A DNA stretch of 64,000 nucleotides, taken from positions 124,001 to 188,000 of the forward strand of contig NZ_JBBHZZ010000003.1 of NCBI RefSeq assembly GCF_037482405.1, read 5' to 3'. The notes beneath the pieces were generated by a model, which did not search any database, had not been told where the DNA came from, and worked only from the letters and a program-made list of their open reading frames with translations. The DNA is from Pseudokineococcus marinus. GTDB lineage: Bacteria; Actinomycetota; Actinomycetes; Actinomycetales; Quadrisphaeraceae. The position numbers and the translations under genes were made by a program. Position 1 is the first letter of the stretch; each line of letters starts with the position of its first letter. Positions 1-9,024 of the stretch are shown in pieces.

Positions 1-171
1 GTCGAGGGCTGCGGTCAGGGCCGCGAGACCGTCGGCGACCGTGGCGACGTCCTGCTCGCCGTCGGCCTCGGCGTCAGGCTCGGGGGTCGGGCCGGGGGCG
101 GAAGGGCTCACCGGTGAGGACGGAGCGGGCTGATCGCCAGTCCCGTCACGCCCGCCGTCCTCCACTGCCAC
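1..171 (-). CDS. Partial gene, N-terminal 57 codons of an unknown protein
   Basis: An open frame runs leftwards off the window edge from a GTG at 171, so only the N-terminus is seen. The first 40 residues are a disordered Pro/Ser/Glu/Asp-rich stretch, followed by the start of a helix (VADGLAALTAALD). No domain can be named from this piece. The start is chosen because a TAGCGT box lies at 184-179 on the same strand, 7 nt upstream, which is the leaderless pattern used by many genes in this window. A second in-frame GTG at 165 is possible. Function unknown. Confidence 0.55.
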   Translation of the reverse strand, partial: MAVEDGGRDGTGDQPAPSSPVSPSAPGPTPEPDAEADGEQDVATVADGLAALTAALD

Positions 172-178
172 AGGGACG

Positions 179-184
179 ACGCTA
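179..184 (-). promoter_or_regulatory. Leaderless promoter -10 box for the gene starting at 171
   Basis: TAGCGT read on the minus strand, 7 nt before the GTG at 171. The same box and spacing recur before several genes here, so transcription probably starts at or next to the start codon. Confidence 0.5.
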
Positions 185-295
185 GGGGCGACCTCCGACA
201 GTCGAGCCGCCGTCGCAGGCCTCTGACCTGCGACGATGCGTTGTCACTCGAACGTGTGTCTGACTGCCACTCGACCGAGCCGACCTCGTGTCGGT

Positions 296-344
296 CGCGG
301 ACGTCGAGGGCGTCGTCACGGCGCGCCGGCCCTCGACGTCCGCG
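296..344 (-). terminator. Perfect 16-bp hairpin downstream of the YrhK gene
   Basis: Arms 296-311 and 329-344 are perfect reverse complements with a 17-nt loop. It lies 76 nt past the stop of the minus-strand gene ending at 420 and before the next minus-strand promoter, so it is placed as a terminator. No T-run follows, as is usual at this GC content. Confidence 0.5.
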
Positions 345-419
345 CTGGCGACGGCCCGACGGCGTGTGACCCCTCAGAGTCCGCGGCGGCCGTGCGCGCG
401 CCGCCGTCGGCGTCCCCGG

Positions 420-701
420 TCAGTACTCGCCGCCGCTGTCCAGCCCGGAGCCGTGGCGACGCTGCAGGTGGATCTTCCGCGAGAGGCGGATGGCGGGGCG
501 GGCGAGGAACTGGAGGCTGCCGACGAGGAAGAACCAGGTGCCCGCGGTGCTCGTCGACTCCCAGAAGAAGAGGACGCTGCCGATGACGAACCACAGCGCC
601 ACGAGCACGTCGTTGGTGATGCTGAGGACCTCGTAGCGCTGGCGCAGGACGAGCTCGTCGTCGCCGATGCGCACGCGCAGGTCCTCGCCGGAGCCGGGCA
701 C
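420..701 (-). CDS. YrhK-domain small membrane protein
   Basis: A 93-residue protein with two predicted membrane segments: about residues 33-48 (VLVALWFVIGSVLFFW) and 54-68 (TWFFLVGSLQFLARP). They follow the family signature LRQRYEVLSITND and end with a basic IRLSRKIHLQRR stretch. This matches the YrhK-like family, a short two-helix membrane unit of unknown biochemical role. GTG at 701 is taken as the start because AGGAGG sits 5 nt upstream; an in-frame ATG at 743 would add 14 unsupported residues. It stands alone, 100 nt past the next gene upstream on its strand and with a hairpin downstream. Function is not known; a membrane or stress role would be a guess. Confidence 0.8.
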   Translation of the reverse strand: MPGSGEDLRVRIGDDELVLRQRYEVLSITNDVLVALWFVIGSVLFFWESTSTAGTWFFLVGSLQFLARPAIRLSRKIHLQRRHGSGLDSGGEY

Positions 702-802
702 GGCTGCCTCCTGTCGTCGGTCGGGGGTGGGGCAGCCGTCCATGCTGCTGCCGACGGCCCCCGCCGGCCAGCCGCGACCCCGGCGGCGGTCGCGCGCCCG
801 CC

Positions 803-1735
803 TCAGCCCGGGAGCGGCGTCGTCGGCCGCAGCCGCCGGACGCCGGGGGCGTTCTTCGACGCGCCGACCTTCCAGTAGCCCTTGGCGTGCACGCGCTGGG
901 GGTCGACGCGCCGCACCTCCGACAGGTGGCGCTGCAGGCGCCGCACCGCGCCGGACTCGGCGGCCAGCAGGACCTGCACCTGCTCGCCGTCGCCCGCGGG
1001 CCAGTCCAGGCCGGTCACGGCGGCCTCGAGGGGCTGCCCGGAGACGGCGACGTCGGGCCCGCGGTGCACCCAGCGCCACTCCACGTCGGCGGCCGTGGCC
1101 ACCTCCTGCTCCTCGGCGGCGTCCGCGACCTCGACGACGGCGACCGCCCGCGCCCCCGCGGGCAGCGCCTCGACGACGGCGGCGACGGCGGGCAGCCCCG
1201 TCGCGTCGGCGAGGAGGAGGTGCACGTCCGTCGTGGGCAGCGCCCGGTAGCCCGACGACGGCCCGGAGGCGCCGACGGTGTCGCCCGGCCGCGCGGCCTG
1301 CGCCCACCCCGAGGCGAGCCCGCCCTCGTGGAGGACGACGTCGACGTCGACCTCGCCGGCCGCGGGGTCCCCGGCACGAGCACCTTCACCGGCGCGGGCG
1401 CGCCGCACCGTGTACGAGCGCCGCGCGCAGACGGCGAGCTCGTCCAGGCCCGGGGAGCCCGCGCCCGGCTCGGGGAAGGCCATCTTGACCTTCGCGCCCG
1501 GTGCGGCGTCGGTGAACACCGCCGGGTCCGCCCCGCCGAGGACGACGCGCAGCATCTGCGGCGTCACGGTCTCCGTCCGGACGACGTGCAGCAGGTGCAG
1601 GCCGTGCGCGGGCACGTGGCGCGGCCCCGGACCCGCTGGCGGAGAGGTGGTCGTCCCGACCGAGGACGCGCTCGAGGGCTGGGCGCCGGCGGGCGGCACG
1701 TCGTCGGGGGAGGGCGCGGCGGTGCGGTCGGACAC
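803..1735 (-). CDS. Siderophore-interacting protein (FAD/NAD(P)H ferric-siderophore reductase family)
   Basis: A 310-residue member of the ViuB/siderophore-interacting family, cytoplasmic flavoproteins that reduce ferric siderophores to release iron. Seen here: a disordered N-terminus to about residue 40; an FAD-binding beta-barrel with the flavin signature RRSYTVRR at 105-112; the NAD(P)-binding half with LLLADATGLPAVAAVVE near the middle; and the family's C-terminal YWKVG at about 287-291. All key family motifs are present. The GTG at 1735 is preceded by TAGCGT at 1748-1743, a leaderless promoter. No siderophore transporter or synthesis gene is adjacent, so the cognate siderophore cannot be inferred. 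Confidence 0.9.
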   Translation of the reverse strand: MSDRTAAPSPDDVPPAGAQPSSASSVGTTTSPPAGPGPRHVPAHGLHLLHVVRTETVTPQMLRVVLGGADPAVFTDAAPGAKVKMAFPEPGAGSPGLDELAVCARRSYTVRRARAGEGARAGDPAAGEVDVDVVLHEGGLASGWAQAARPGDTVGASGPSSGYRALPTTDVHLLLADATGLPAVAAVVEALPAGARAVAVVEVADAAEEQEVATAADVEWRWVHRGPDVAVSGQPLEAAVTGLDWPAGDGEQVQVLLAAESGAVRRLQRHLSEVRRVDPQRVHAKGYWKVGASKNAPGVRRLRPTTPLPG

Positions 1736-1742
1736 GGCGACG

Positions 1743-1748
1743 ACGCTA
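1743..1748 (-). promoter_or_regulatory. Leaderless promoter -10 box for the siderophore-interacting protein gene
   Basis: TAGCGT on the minus strand, 7 nt before the GTG at 1735. Confidence 0.55.
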
Positions 1749-1799
1749 CCGGCGCCGCCGACGTCCTCCTCCGGAGGAGGAGCCCGGACCTCGTCCGCC

Positions 1800-2720
1800 T
1801 CAGCCCGCCTGCCGCAGCGCCCGGATGCCGGCCTCGACGGCGGGCGGGTTGGGCCGCCGCGCCCGCAGGGCGGCGCGCAGGGACGGCAGCGCCCGGCGCA
1901 CGGCCGCGGGGTGGGAGCGCAGCGTCGTCACGAGGCTCCGCGCCACGGCCGGCCAGGGGCGGCGCATGACGGCGGTGAGCAGCGCGGCGCGGGCGATGCG
2001 GACCTGGCGCTCGCGGGGGGCGTCCCGCGACGGCGAGGGGTGGTGGTGGACGACGAGGTCCTCGACGTACGCGAGCCCGTGCCCGGCGGCCGCCAGGTCG
2101 TAGGACAGGCGCTCCTCCTCGCCGGGGAAGAACACGACGTCGTCGAAGCCCCCGGCCTCGAGGAAGGCGTCGCGGCGGACCATCGCGGCGCACGCGACGA
2201 ACCCGAGCAGCGAGGGCCCCGGCAGGTCGTCGTCCGTGCCGAGCGCGGAGCGCGCCATGAGGTCGCCGATGCCGTCGGGCCGCTCCTCCGGGCCGACGAG
2301 GATCCGGGCGCACACGAGGGCCAGCCGCGGGGAGGCGTCGAAGAGGTCGGCGCCGCGCTCGAGCATCCCCGGCGCCCACCAGGAGTCGTCGTCGGCGAAG
2401 GCCACGTACGGGGTCCGGGCCCGCTCGACGCCGATGGTGCGCGCCGCGGCGCCGCGGTTGGCCGGCAGCGCGACGACGTCGACGTGCGGCAGCTGCTCGC
2501 GCACGGCCTCGACGGTGCCGTCGGTGCTGCCGTTGTCGACGAGCACGACGGGCCCCTCGTGGCGGCGCAGGCTCGCCAGGAGCTCCTCACGCCGGTTCAT
2601 GCTCGCCACGACGACGGTGGTCCGCGCGCCGCGGCGGGCCCCGCCCCGACCGGCGGGGGCGGCGGCGGGGGTGCTCGCCGGAGCGGCGGGGGAGGGCTCG
2701 GGAGGGGGAGGCGTGCTCAC
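1800..2720 (-). CDS. Glycosyltransferase family 2
   Basis: A 306-residue protein with a GT-A fold family 2 signature: TTVVVASMNRREEL at the start of the domain, VLVDNGSTDGT for nucleotide-sugar binding, FADDDSWW as the metal-binding DXD, and GFVACAAMVRRDAF plus EEERLSYDLAAAG further on (the ED motif before the acceptor site). It transfers a sugar from a nucleotide donor; the acceptor is unknown. The start at GTG 2720 is chosen because TAGCGT sits 8 nt upstream. This drops the frame's low-complexity upstream extension, which would run into the divergent gene at 2911. A Pro/Ala-rich stretch precedes the catalytic domain. It is a lone gene, not part of the large glycosyltransferase operon 5 kb away. 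Confidence 0.87.
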   Translation of the reverse strand: MSTPPPPEPSPAAPASTPAAAPAGRGGARRGARTTVVVASMNRREELLASLRRHEGPVVLVDNGSTDGTVEAVREQLPHVDVVALPANRGAAARTIGVERARTPYVAFADDDSWWAPGMLERGADLFDASPRLALVCARILVGPEERPDGIGDLMARSALGTDDDLPGPSLLGFVACAAMVRRDAFLEAGGFDDVVFFPGEEERLSYDLAAAGHGLAYVEDLVVHHHPSPSRDAPRERQVRIARAALLTAVMRRPWPAVARSLVTTLRSHPAAVRRALPSLRAALRARRPNPPAVEAGIRALRQAG

Positions 2721-2728
2721 GGGCCGCG

Positions 2729-2734
2729 ACGCTA
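2729..2734 (-). promoter_or_regulatory. Leaderless promoter -10 box for the GT2 gene
   Basis: TAGCGT on the minus strand, 8 nt before the GTG at 2720. Confidence 0.55.
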
Positions 2735-2910
2735 GCGGGGGGCCGCCGCGCGCCCGTCGGGAGGAGGCGGCAGAGTGTCCGCGCCGGCCCCCGCGCGGGG
2801 CCGCGGGCGCGCACCGGCGCGACCCGTGCGACGTCCGGGCCAGCGCGCCCGGGCGAGGCGGAGACACCGGCGCTGGGGACCCCTCGGCGCCCGACCACGC
2901 TGGAGGAGCC

Positions 2911-3108
2911 ATGGCGAACCGCCCCAACCCCATCGAGCTGCAGAAGCACCTGTCGGGCCTGGACTACCCGGCCGGCAAAGACGCCATCGTCAAGAAGGCC
3001 GAGGACAGCGGCGCCCCCGACGACGTGCTCGAGGCGCTCCGCGGCATCCCGGACCGTGAGTACGAGGGCCCGAGCGGCGTCAGCTCCGCCTTCTCCGACC
3101 AGGCCTGA
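2911..3108 (+). CDS. DUF2795 domain protein
   Basis: A 65-residue protein beginning MANRPNPIELQKHLSGLDYP, with the DUF2795 pattern: a helix, the phrase YPAGKDAIVKKAEDSGAPDDVLEALRG split by short turns, then GIPDREYEGPSGVS. The family is small, common in actinobacteria and of unknown function; it is predicted to be a compact helical domain. The ATG has a GGAGGAG ribosome-binding site 3-4 nt upstream. The next gene starts 8 nt after the stop, so the two are probably co-transcribed. Confidence 0.85.
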   Translation: MANRPNPIELQKHLSGLDYPAGKDAIVKKAEDSGAPDDVLEALRGIPDREYEGPSGVSSAFSDQA

Positions 3109-3116
3109 GAGCCCGC

Positions 3117-4181
<1,065 letters not shown>

Positions 4182-4187
4182 GCGGCG

Positions 4188-5465
4188 GTGCCCCTCCTCG
4201 AGCGGCTGGCCACCGCCCTGGCGGACGCGTTCCTCCAGGTCGGGGTCCCCGTGGCCGTGCTCGTGGCCGCCTTCGGGTGGCTGCAGGTGCGCCACGGGGA
4301 CCGGCTGCTCGACCTCCTCGCCCGCCGCGCGCGCTGGGCGCCGACCGTGGGCGCGCTGCTCGGCGTCTCGCCCGGCTGCGCCGGCGCGATCCTCGTCGTC
4401 CCCCTCTTCCTGCGCGGCACCGTCTCCTTCGGGACGGTCGTCGCCGCCCTCGTCGCGACGATGGGCGACTCCTCCTGGGTGATCATCGCCGGCGAGCCCG
4501 TGACCGCCCTCGTCGTCCACGCCGTGCTCCTCGTGACCGGCGTCGTCACGGGCTACGTCGTCGACGCCGTGGGCCTCGGGCCCTCGCCGGAGGACCTCGC
4601 CGCCGAGCGGGCGGTGCCCGCCGTGCGTCGGGCCGTCGCGACGACGAGCGGTGGCCCGTGGCGCCGTCTCGCCCTCCGCGCGGGCCCGGGTGGCGGGCCG
4701 GCGCCGCCGTCGGCGTCCGAGCCGTCGCCCCCACGTGCGCCCGCGCCCGCCGGGCGGCTGGAGCCGCTCGAGCGGGTCTTCTGGGCGGTGGTCCTGCTGT
4801 CGGTGCCCGCCGCCGTCGCCGTCGCGGCGCAGGCGCGCACCGGACCGCTGGCCGCCCTGGGCGGCGTCGACCCGCTGCTCCTCCTGGGCGTCCTGGGTTC
4901 GCTCGTCTGCGGCGCCGTCCTGCTCGCCCGCCGCGGCGGGCGCGAGCGCCTGGCCGCCGACGTGAGCACGCCGGCGGAGGTGCTGCGCCGCGGCGCAACA
5001 CCTCCGTCAGCGTGCTCACGTCGGCGGCCAGGCGCTCGCGCCCGCCGCGGCGGGCGCGAGCGCCTGGCCGCCGACGTGAGCACGCCGGCGGAGGTGCTGC
5101 GCCGCGGCGCCGCCGAGACGTCCGTCATCGTCGGGTGGGTGGCCGCCGTCTTCGTCGGCTGGGAGGTGCTCTCGGGCGCCACCGGCTTCGACGGCTCGCA
5201 GCTGCCGCTCATGGGCGTCGCCGGGGTCGTCGTCGGCGCCCTCGTCGGGCTCGTGCCCGGCTGCGCCGTCCAGATCGTCCTGACGTCGCTCTACCTCACC
5301 GGGGCGGTGCCCTTCGCGACGCTGCTGGCCAACGCCGTGAGCCAGGACGGCGACGCGCTCATCCCGCTGCTGGCGCTGCGACGCCGCTCGGCGGTCCTCG
5401 CCAGCGCCGTCACGGTGGTGCCGGCCCTGGTCGTCGGGGGCGTCGCCCTGCTCGTCACCGGCTGA
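4188..5465 (+). CDS. Putative metal exporter/manganese transporter-like permease with an internal repeat insertion
   Basis: A 425-residue integral membrane protein with two homologous halves. Each half has a helix followed by a PGCA motif (GVSPGCAGAILVVPLFL near residue 62; LVPGCAVQIVLTSLYL near 352) and a glycine-rich, serine-containing segment (MGDSSWVIIAG; VSQDGDALIPLL). This matches the putative 10-TM heavy-metal/manganese exporter family, itself related to ArsP-like permeases. The central cytoplasmic loop is long and basic. Residues about 246-308 contain a direct-inverted-direct DNA repeat that adds 38 residues without breaking the frame (see the repeat entry). The substrate is inferred from the family only. 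The start is GTG 4188, 6 nt after the preceding stop. Confidence 0.72.
   Translation: MPLLERLATALADAFLQVGVPVAVLVAAFGWLQVRHGDRLLDLLARRARWAPTVGALLGVSPGCAGAILVVPLFLRGTVSFGTVVAALVATMGDSSWVIIAGEPVTALVVHAVLLVTGVVTGYVVDAVGLGPSPEDLAAERAVPAVRRAVATTSGGPWRRLALRAGPGGGPAPPSASEPSPPRAPAPAGRLEPLERVFWAVVLLSVPAAVAVAAQARTGPLAALGGVDPLLLLGVLGSLVCGAVLLARRGGRERLAADVSTPAEVLRRGATPPSACSRRRPGARARRGGRERLAADVSTPAEVLRRGAAETSVIVGWVAAVFVGWEVLSGATGFDGSQLPLMGVAGVVVGALVGLVPGCAVQIVLTSLYLTGAVPFATLLANAVSQDGDALIPLLALRRRSAVLASAVTVVPALVVGGVALLVTG
4925..5110 (+). repeat. Direct-inverted-direct triplication with a 114-bp period, inside the permease gene
   Basis: Copy 1 (4925-4996) and copy 3 (5039-5110) are identical over 72 nt. Between them, 4997-5038 is the reverse complement of the same unit, matching at 39 of 42 positions; the three differences are all transitions and lie at its left end. 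The joins fall exactly on two short perfect palindromes inside the unit: CCCGCCGCGGCGGG (4927-4940, 5041-5054) and GCGCCGCGGCGC (4985-4996, 5099-5110). This is the footprint expected of two successive fold-back template switches. The net gain is 114 bp, or 38 codons, so the reading frame survives. Confidence 0.95.
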
Positions 5466-5512
5466 CGCCGGACCGCCGCAGGGCCTCCCCGTCCTCCTCG
5501 TCCTCCTCGCCG

Positions 5513-6391
5513 TCAGAGCCCGGTGCGGGCTGCCTCGCCCGCCGCGGGCCCGTACGGGCCGCCGAAGAGCGCGGCGTGGACGAGGAGCGGCACGAGCTGG
5601 TGCAGCGCCACCCGCCCCTCCCACCCGTCGGCGAGGGGGTGCGCATCCTCGTAGGCGGCCACGAGCCGCGGCGGGAGCCCGCCGAAGAGGTCGAGGAGCG
5701 CGAGGTCGGCCTCGCGGTGCCCGCCGAGCGCGGACGGGTCCAGCAGCCACCGGCGGCCGTCCCGGGCGCGGACGACGTTGCCCCACCACAGGTCACCGTG
5801 GCACCGGCTCGGCGGCTCCGGCGGGCCCATGACCTCCTCGGCGCGGGCGGCGGCGCCCTCGACGGCGGCGAGGTCGCGCGGCGCGAGCCGCCCGCGGTCG
5901 GTCGCCAGCCGGGCCAGCGGCAGCACCCGCTGCTGCGCCCAGAAGGCCGGCCACGACGACGTCGGCTCCACGGGCACCCGCAGCGACCCCAGGTGCGGGG
6001 AGGCGCCCCCGGGCACGGCGCCGAAGGCGTCGGCGCCCGAGTCGTGCAGCGCGGCCAGCTCACGGCCGAACCGCTCGAGGCCCGCGTCGTCGGACGCCGC
6101 GCTCCCGGCGACGTCGACCAGCTCGAGCGCCAGCACCTGCCCGTGCGCCGCGACGACCTCGGGCACGGGGGGCCCGCCGTCGGCCCCGGCGAGCCAGCGC
6201 AGACCGGCGGCCTCCGAGGCGACCATCTCCGCGCCGTCCTCGCGGGCGTAGCGCTTGACGAAGAGACGCCGCCCGTCGGCCAGCCGCACCTCCTCCGAGG
6301 CACCGATGTCGCCGCCGCCGAGCCGGCGGCGCTCCACCACCTCGCCGAGCTCGGGGGGCAGGTCGTCGTGCGTCGTCTCGCGGGAGGCCAT
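5513..6391 (-). CDS. Fructosamine kinase family protein (FN3K/ketosamine-3-kinase)
   Basis: A 292-residue aminoglycoside-phosphotransferase-fold kinase. Seen: the family N-terminal phrase RRLGGGDIGASEEVRLADG, the ATP-binding lysine in LFVKRYA, the catalytic CHGDLWWGNVV (HGDxWxxN) and the metal-binding LDPSALGGHREADLALLDLFGG, which is characteristic of fructosamine kinases. The predicted role is phosphorylation of ketosamines on glycated amines so that they decompose, a protein-repair function. The ATG at 6391 has CAGGAT 6 nt upstream, a variant leaderless box. It converges on the permease gene, leaving only a 47-nt gap with no clear hairpin. Confidence 0.9.
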   Translation of the reverse strand: MASRETTHDDLPPELGEVVERRRLGGGDIGASEEVRLADGRRLFVKRYAREDGAEMVASEAAGLRWLAGADGGPPVPEVVAAHGQVLALELVDVAGSAASDDAGLERFGRELAALHDSGADAFGAVPGGASPHLGSLRVPVEPTSSWPAFWAQQRVLPLARLATDRGRLAPRDLAAVEGAAARAEEVMGPPEPPSRCHGDLWWGNVVRARDGRRWLLDPSALGGHREADLALLDLFGGLPPRLVAAYEDAHPLADGWEGRVALHQLVPLLVHAALFGGPYGPAAGEAARTGL

Positions 6392-6474
6392 CGGTCCATC
6401 CTGGGGACGGCGGCGGCGCACGTCGCGCCGGAGGGACGAGGCGACGGACCTCCACGGACCCCCACGGGCGCCTC

Positions 6475-6837
6475 TCAGCGCGGGGGCCGCTTGGCGGGCT
6501 TGCCGCGCCAGGCGAGGCTGCGCGCGTCGAGCTCGGCGACGAGGTCGGCGCCCTCGGCGTCCATCCGCTCGGCCAGCGCGACGGCGCGGGCCAGGTCGTC
6601 GGGAGCCAGGCGCGCGTAGGCCGCGCCGCGCCCGGCCGGCAGCACGGTGCGCCAGGCGCCGCCGAGGGTGTTGTCGAGCACGACCCGGCCCACGCAGTGG
6701 TCGACCTGCACGGCCCACCCCTCCGCCCGCCCCCGCCGCGGCAGGACGTCGAGGACGAGCTCCCGGTAGCGCGCGAGCAAGCGGTCGCGGTCGGCGCCGT
6801 CCGTGGGCAGCCGCTCGTCCCTCGCGTCGTCGACCAC
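6475..6837 (-). CDS. Conserved hypothetical protein
   Basis: A 120-residue soluble protein. The pattern DRDRLLARYRELVLDVLPRRG, then GWAVQVDHCVGRVVLDNTLG with a conserved-looking His-Cys-x-x-Arg-x-x-x-Asp, and a C-terminal helix resembles an uncharacterised actinobacterial family that I cannot name. It has no signal peptide or membrane helix. The start is GTG 6837. It lies 64 nt after the alkA-type gene on the same strand and 83 nt before the fructosamine kinase, so it may be in the tail of the long operon. Confidence 0.68.
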   Translation of the reverse strand: MVDDARDERLPTDGADRDRLLARYRELVLDVLPRRGRAEGWAVQVDHCVGRVVLDNTLGGAWRTVLPAGRGAAYARLAPDDLARAVALAERMDAEGADLVAELDARSLAWRGKPAKRPPR

Positions 6838-6901
6838 CCCCCGACCGTCCCCGGGGGACAGCCAGCGCGCCAGTCGGACGCGGTGCGGGGCCGCGCGAGG
6901 G

Positions 6902-7837
6902 TCAGCGACCGACCGGCAGCGCGTTGATCGGGTGCGGCAGCGCGCCCCACAGGTGCTGCAGGGCGTAGCCGCGCACGGGGGACCAGGCGCTCGACCGGCG
7001 CTCGAGGGCCCGGGCGTCGTCGGCCAGGCCGAGGTCGCGCGCGGCGGCGAGCGCGCCGAGGTCGCCCGGCAGGAAGGCGTCGTCGTCGCCGAGCCCGCGC
7101 AGCGCGACGGTCGAGGCCGTCCACGGGCCCACGCCGGGCAGCGCCCGCAGGGCGGCGAGGTGCTCCTCGCCCACCGGCGCGGGGGGTCGCCCGGGCGGCA
7201 GCGCGAGCAGCCCCTCGGCCAGGGCGGCGACGAGGCCGAGGAGGGTCCGCTGCCGCGTGCGGGGCAGGGCCAGCTCGGCGGCCGTCACCGCGGTGAGCTG
7301 CGCCGGCGTCGGGAAGACGTGCGTGACGCTCGCCACCGGCGCCGGGAGCGGCGTGCCGTGGGCGGCGACGAGCCGACCGGTGTGGGTGCGCGCCGCCGCC
7401 GTGCTCACCTGCTGGCCGAGGACGGCCCGCACGGCCGTCTCCGCCGCTCCGGCCGAGCGGGGCACCCGCCTCCCGGGGGCCGCCGCGACGAGCGGGGCCA
7501 GCACCGCGTCGCGCGCGAGGACGGGGTCGACGGCGGCCGGGTCGACGTCGAGGTCCAGCCACCAGCGGACGGCGGCGACCGCCGCGGGCAGGTCGTCGGG
7601 GGAGCCGCGCAGCAGCTCGAGGACGACGGCGTCCTCGCCCGGCCCCGGCGGGGCGACGCGGACGACTCCGGGTCCACCGGGCAGCGCGAGGCTGCGGACG
7701 AGAGCCCCGTCGGTCCACGCCTCGACGCCGGGGACCGCCGTCGCCGCGAGGTGGCCGAACAGCTGCGGCGCGTGCAGCGGCGGTGTGAAGGCGACCCTCG
7801 CCGCGGCGAGGGGCTGCGTCCCAGTCGATTCGCTCAC
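6902..7837 (-). CDS. alkA: DNA-3-methyladenine glycosylase II (AlkA type)
   Basis: A 311-residue HhH-GPD base-excision glycosylase that removes alkylated purines. An AlkA-like N-terminal domain (about residues 8-110) is followed by AVLGQQVSTAAART, a helix-hairpin-helix LPGVGPWTASTVALRGLG, and the catalytic aspartate in AFLPGDLG. There is no Ada methyltransferase domain fused, unlike many actinobacterial homologues. The GTG start at 7837 overlaps the stop of the upstream glycosyltransferase by 4 nt (GTGA), so a DNA-repair enzyme is translationally coupled to the end of a glycan operon. An additional internal promoter cannot be excluded. Confidence 0.9.
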   Translation of the reverse strand: MSESTGTQPLAAARVAFTPPLHAPQLFGHLAATAVPGVEAWTDGALVRSLALPGGPGVVRVAPPGPGEDAVVLELLRGSPDDLPAAVAAVRWWLDLDVDPAAVDPVLARDAVLAPLVAAAPGRRVPRSAGAAETAVRAVLGQQVSTAAARTHTGRLVAAHGTPLPAPVASVTHVFPTPAQLTAVTAAELALPRTRQRTLLGLVAALAEGLLALPPGRPPAPVGEEHLAALRALPGVGPWTASTVALRGLGDDDAFLPGDLGALAAARDLGLADDARALERRSSAWSPVRGYALQHLWGALPHPINALPVGR

Positions 7838-9024
7838 GCGGCCGGGCAGGACGGCAGCGCCCGCAGGGCGGCGAGGACGTCGCCCACCCCGGTGCGCGCG
7901 AGCACCGGGTCGACGGCGGCGGCGTGCGGGTCGCCGCGGTAGCCCGCGTCCGGCGCCGGCCAGAGGACGGCGTGCCGGTCGCGGTCCACCGCCGGCCCCC
8001 ACGCGGCCGGCGACGTCGGCCCGAAGAGGAGCACCGAGGGCGTGCGCACGGCGGTGGCCAGGTGCGCCACGCCCGTGTCCCCGCAGACGAGCGCGCGGGC
8101 CCGCGCCACCACGTCGGCCAGCTGCTCGAGGTCGCAGCGGCCCGCCAGGTCGACGAGGCGCCCCGCGTCGTCGTCGGGCCCTCCGGTGCGGACGGCTCCG
8201 GCGCTCGTCGCCCGTGTCCTGCGGGCGACCTCGCCCGTGAGGTCCGCCTCGGCGCCCGCGCCCGTGAGCACGACCCGGTGCCCCTCCGCCAGCAGCTGGG
8301 CGGCCAGCGCCGCCCACCGGTCGGCGGGCCACCGGCGTGAGCCCGACGCGGCGCCCGGGTGCAGGACGACCGCCCCCGCGAGACGTCGGAGGTCGACCCC
8401 GACCTCGTCCGCGCCCTCGTCCTCGTCCGCGCCCGCCCACGGACCCGGGCTCGTACCGCCGCCGACCCCGGAGCCCGCCGGGGACAGCACGAGGTCGTCC
8501 GCCGAGCACGGCCCGCCGGCGGCGACGACGAGGCGCACCCACCGGTCGACCTCCGCCGCCTCGTCGTCCCACTCCGGGCCGTCGTCGACACCGGCTGTGG
8601 CGCAACGGTGCCCGATGAGCAGCGCTGCGGGAGAGCCCCGCTCGTCGAGCACGGCGCGCAGGGCGCGGGTGCTCTGCGGCCCCCGGCCGTGGAGGTTGGC
8701 GGCGAGGTCGACGCAGCGCCCCGGGGGCAGGACGTCGGGGTGGGCGCGCAGCGCACCGGCGACCGCGGCCTCGTCGAGGGCGCGCACGCCCTCCACGGGC
8801 AGCACCCGGTCGACGACGCCCCGCCGCCGCAGCAGCTCGCCGGGCCCCGGCGGGCCCGCGAGCACGAGCAGGTGGTCGGGACGCGCCCGCCGCAGCCCGC
8901 GCAGGGCGGGGACGCCCGTGAGGGCGTCGCCGAGACCCAGCGCGCGCAGCGCCAGGACGACCCGCGGCCCGGCCGCCCCCGACGGCGACGCCGTCGGGGC
9001 GGCGGGCGAGGGGCCGGGCGTCAG
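7834..9024 (-). CDS. Glycosyltransferase family 9 (heptosyltransferase-like), probable CTG start
   Basis: About 396 residues in the GT-B heptosyltransferase fold: VVLALRALGLGDALTGVPALRGLRRA near the N-terminus, AVVLHPGAASGSRRWPADRW at the donor-domain entry, and ARALVCGDTGVAHLATAVRTPSVLLFGPTSP, the ADP-heptose-binding region. No ATG, GTG or TTG is available in frame between the previous gene's stop and the conserved core. The CTG at 9024-9022 overlaps that stop as CTGA, exactly mirroring the GTGA junctions of the other operon genes, so it is the best start. Predicted to add heptose or a related sugar to a glycan; the linkage is unknown. A disordered acidic insert lies in mid-protein. Confidence 0.85.
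   Translation of the reverse strand: MTPGPSPAAPTASPSGAAGPRVVLALRALGLGDALTGVPALRGLRRARPDHLLVLAGPPGPGELLRRRGVVDRVLPVEGVRALDEAAVAGALRAHPDVLPPGRCVDLAANLHGRGPQSTRALRAVLDERGSPAALLIGHRCATAGVDDGPEWDDEAAEVDRWVRLVVAAGGPCSADDLVLSPAGSGVGGGTSPGPWAGADEDEGADEVGVDLRRLAGAVVLHPGAASGSRRWPADRWAALAAQLLAEGHRVVLTGAGAEADLTGEVARRTRATSAGAVRTGGPDDDAGRLVDLAGRCDLEQLADVVARARALVCGDTGVAHLATAVRTPSVLLFGPTSPAAWGPAVDRDRHAVLWPAPDAGYRGDPHAAAVDPVLARTGVGDVLAALRALPSCPAA

Noticed and set aside
248..263. SOS-like sequence TCGAACGTGTGTCTGA
   Set aside because: The right half-site has two mismatches and it lies about 64 nt from the nearest promoter box (179-184), too far to act as a typical LexA operator. Kept only as a weak possibility.
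4277..6619. A 780-codon frame overlapping the permease and fructosamine kinase genes
   Set aside because: Arg/Pro/Ala-rich shadow of real genes in other frames, with no recognisable domain.
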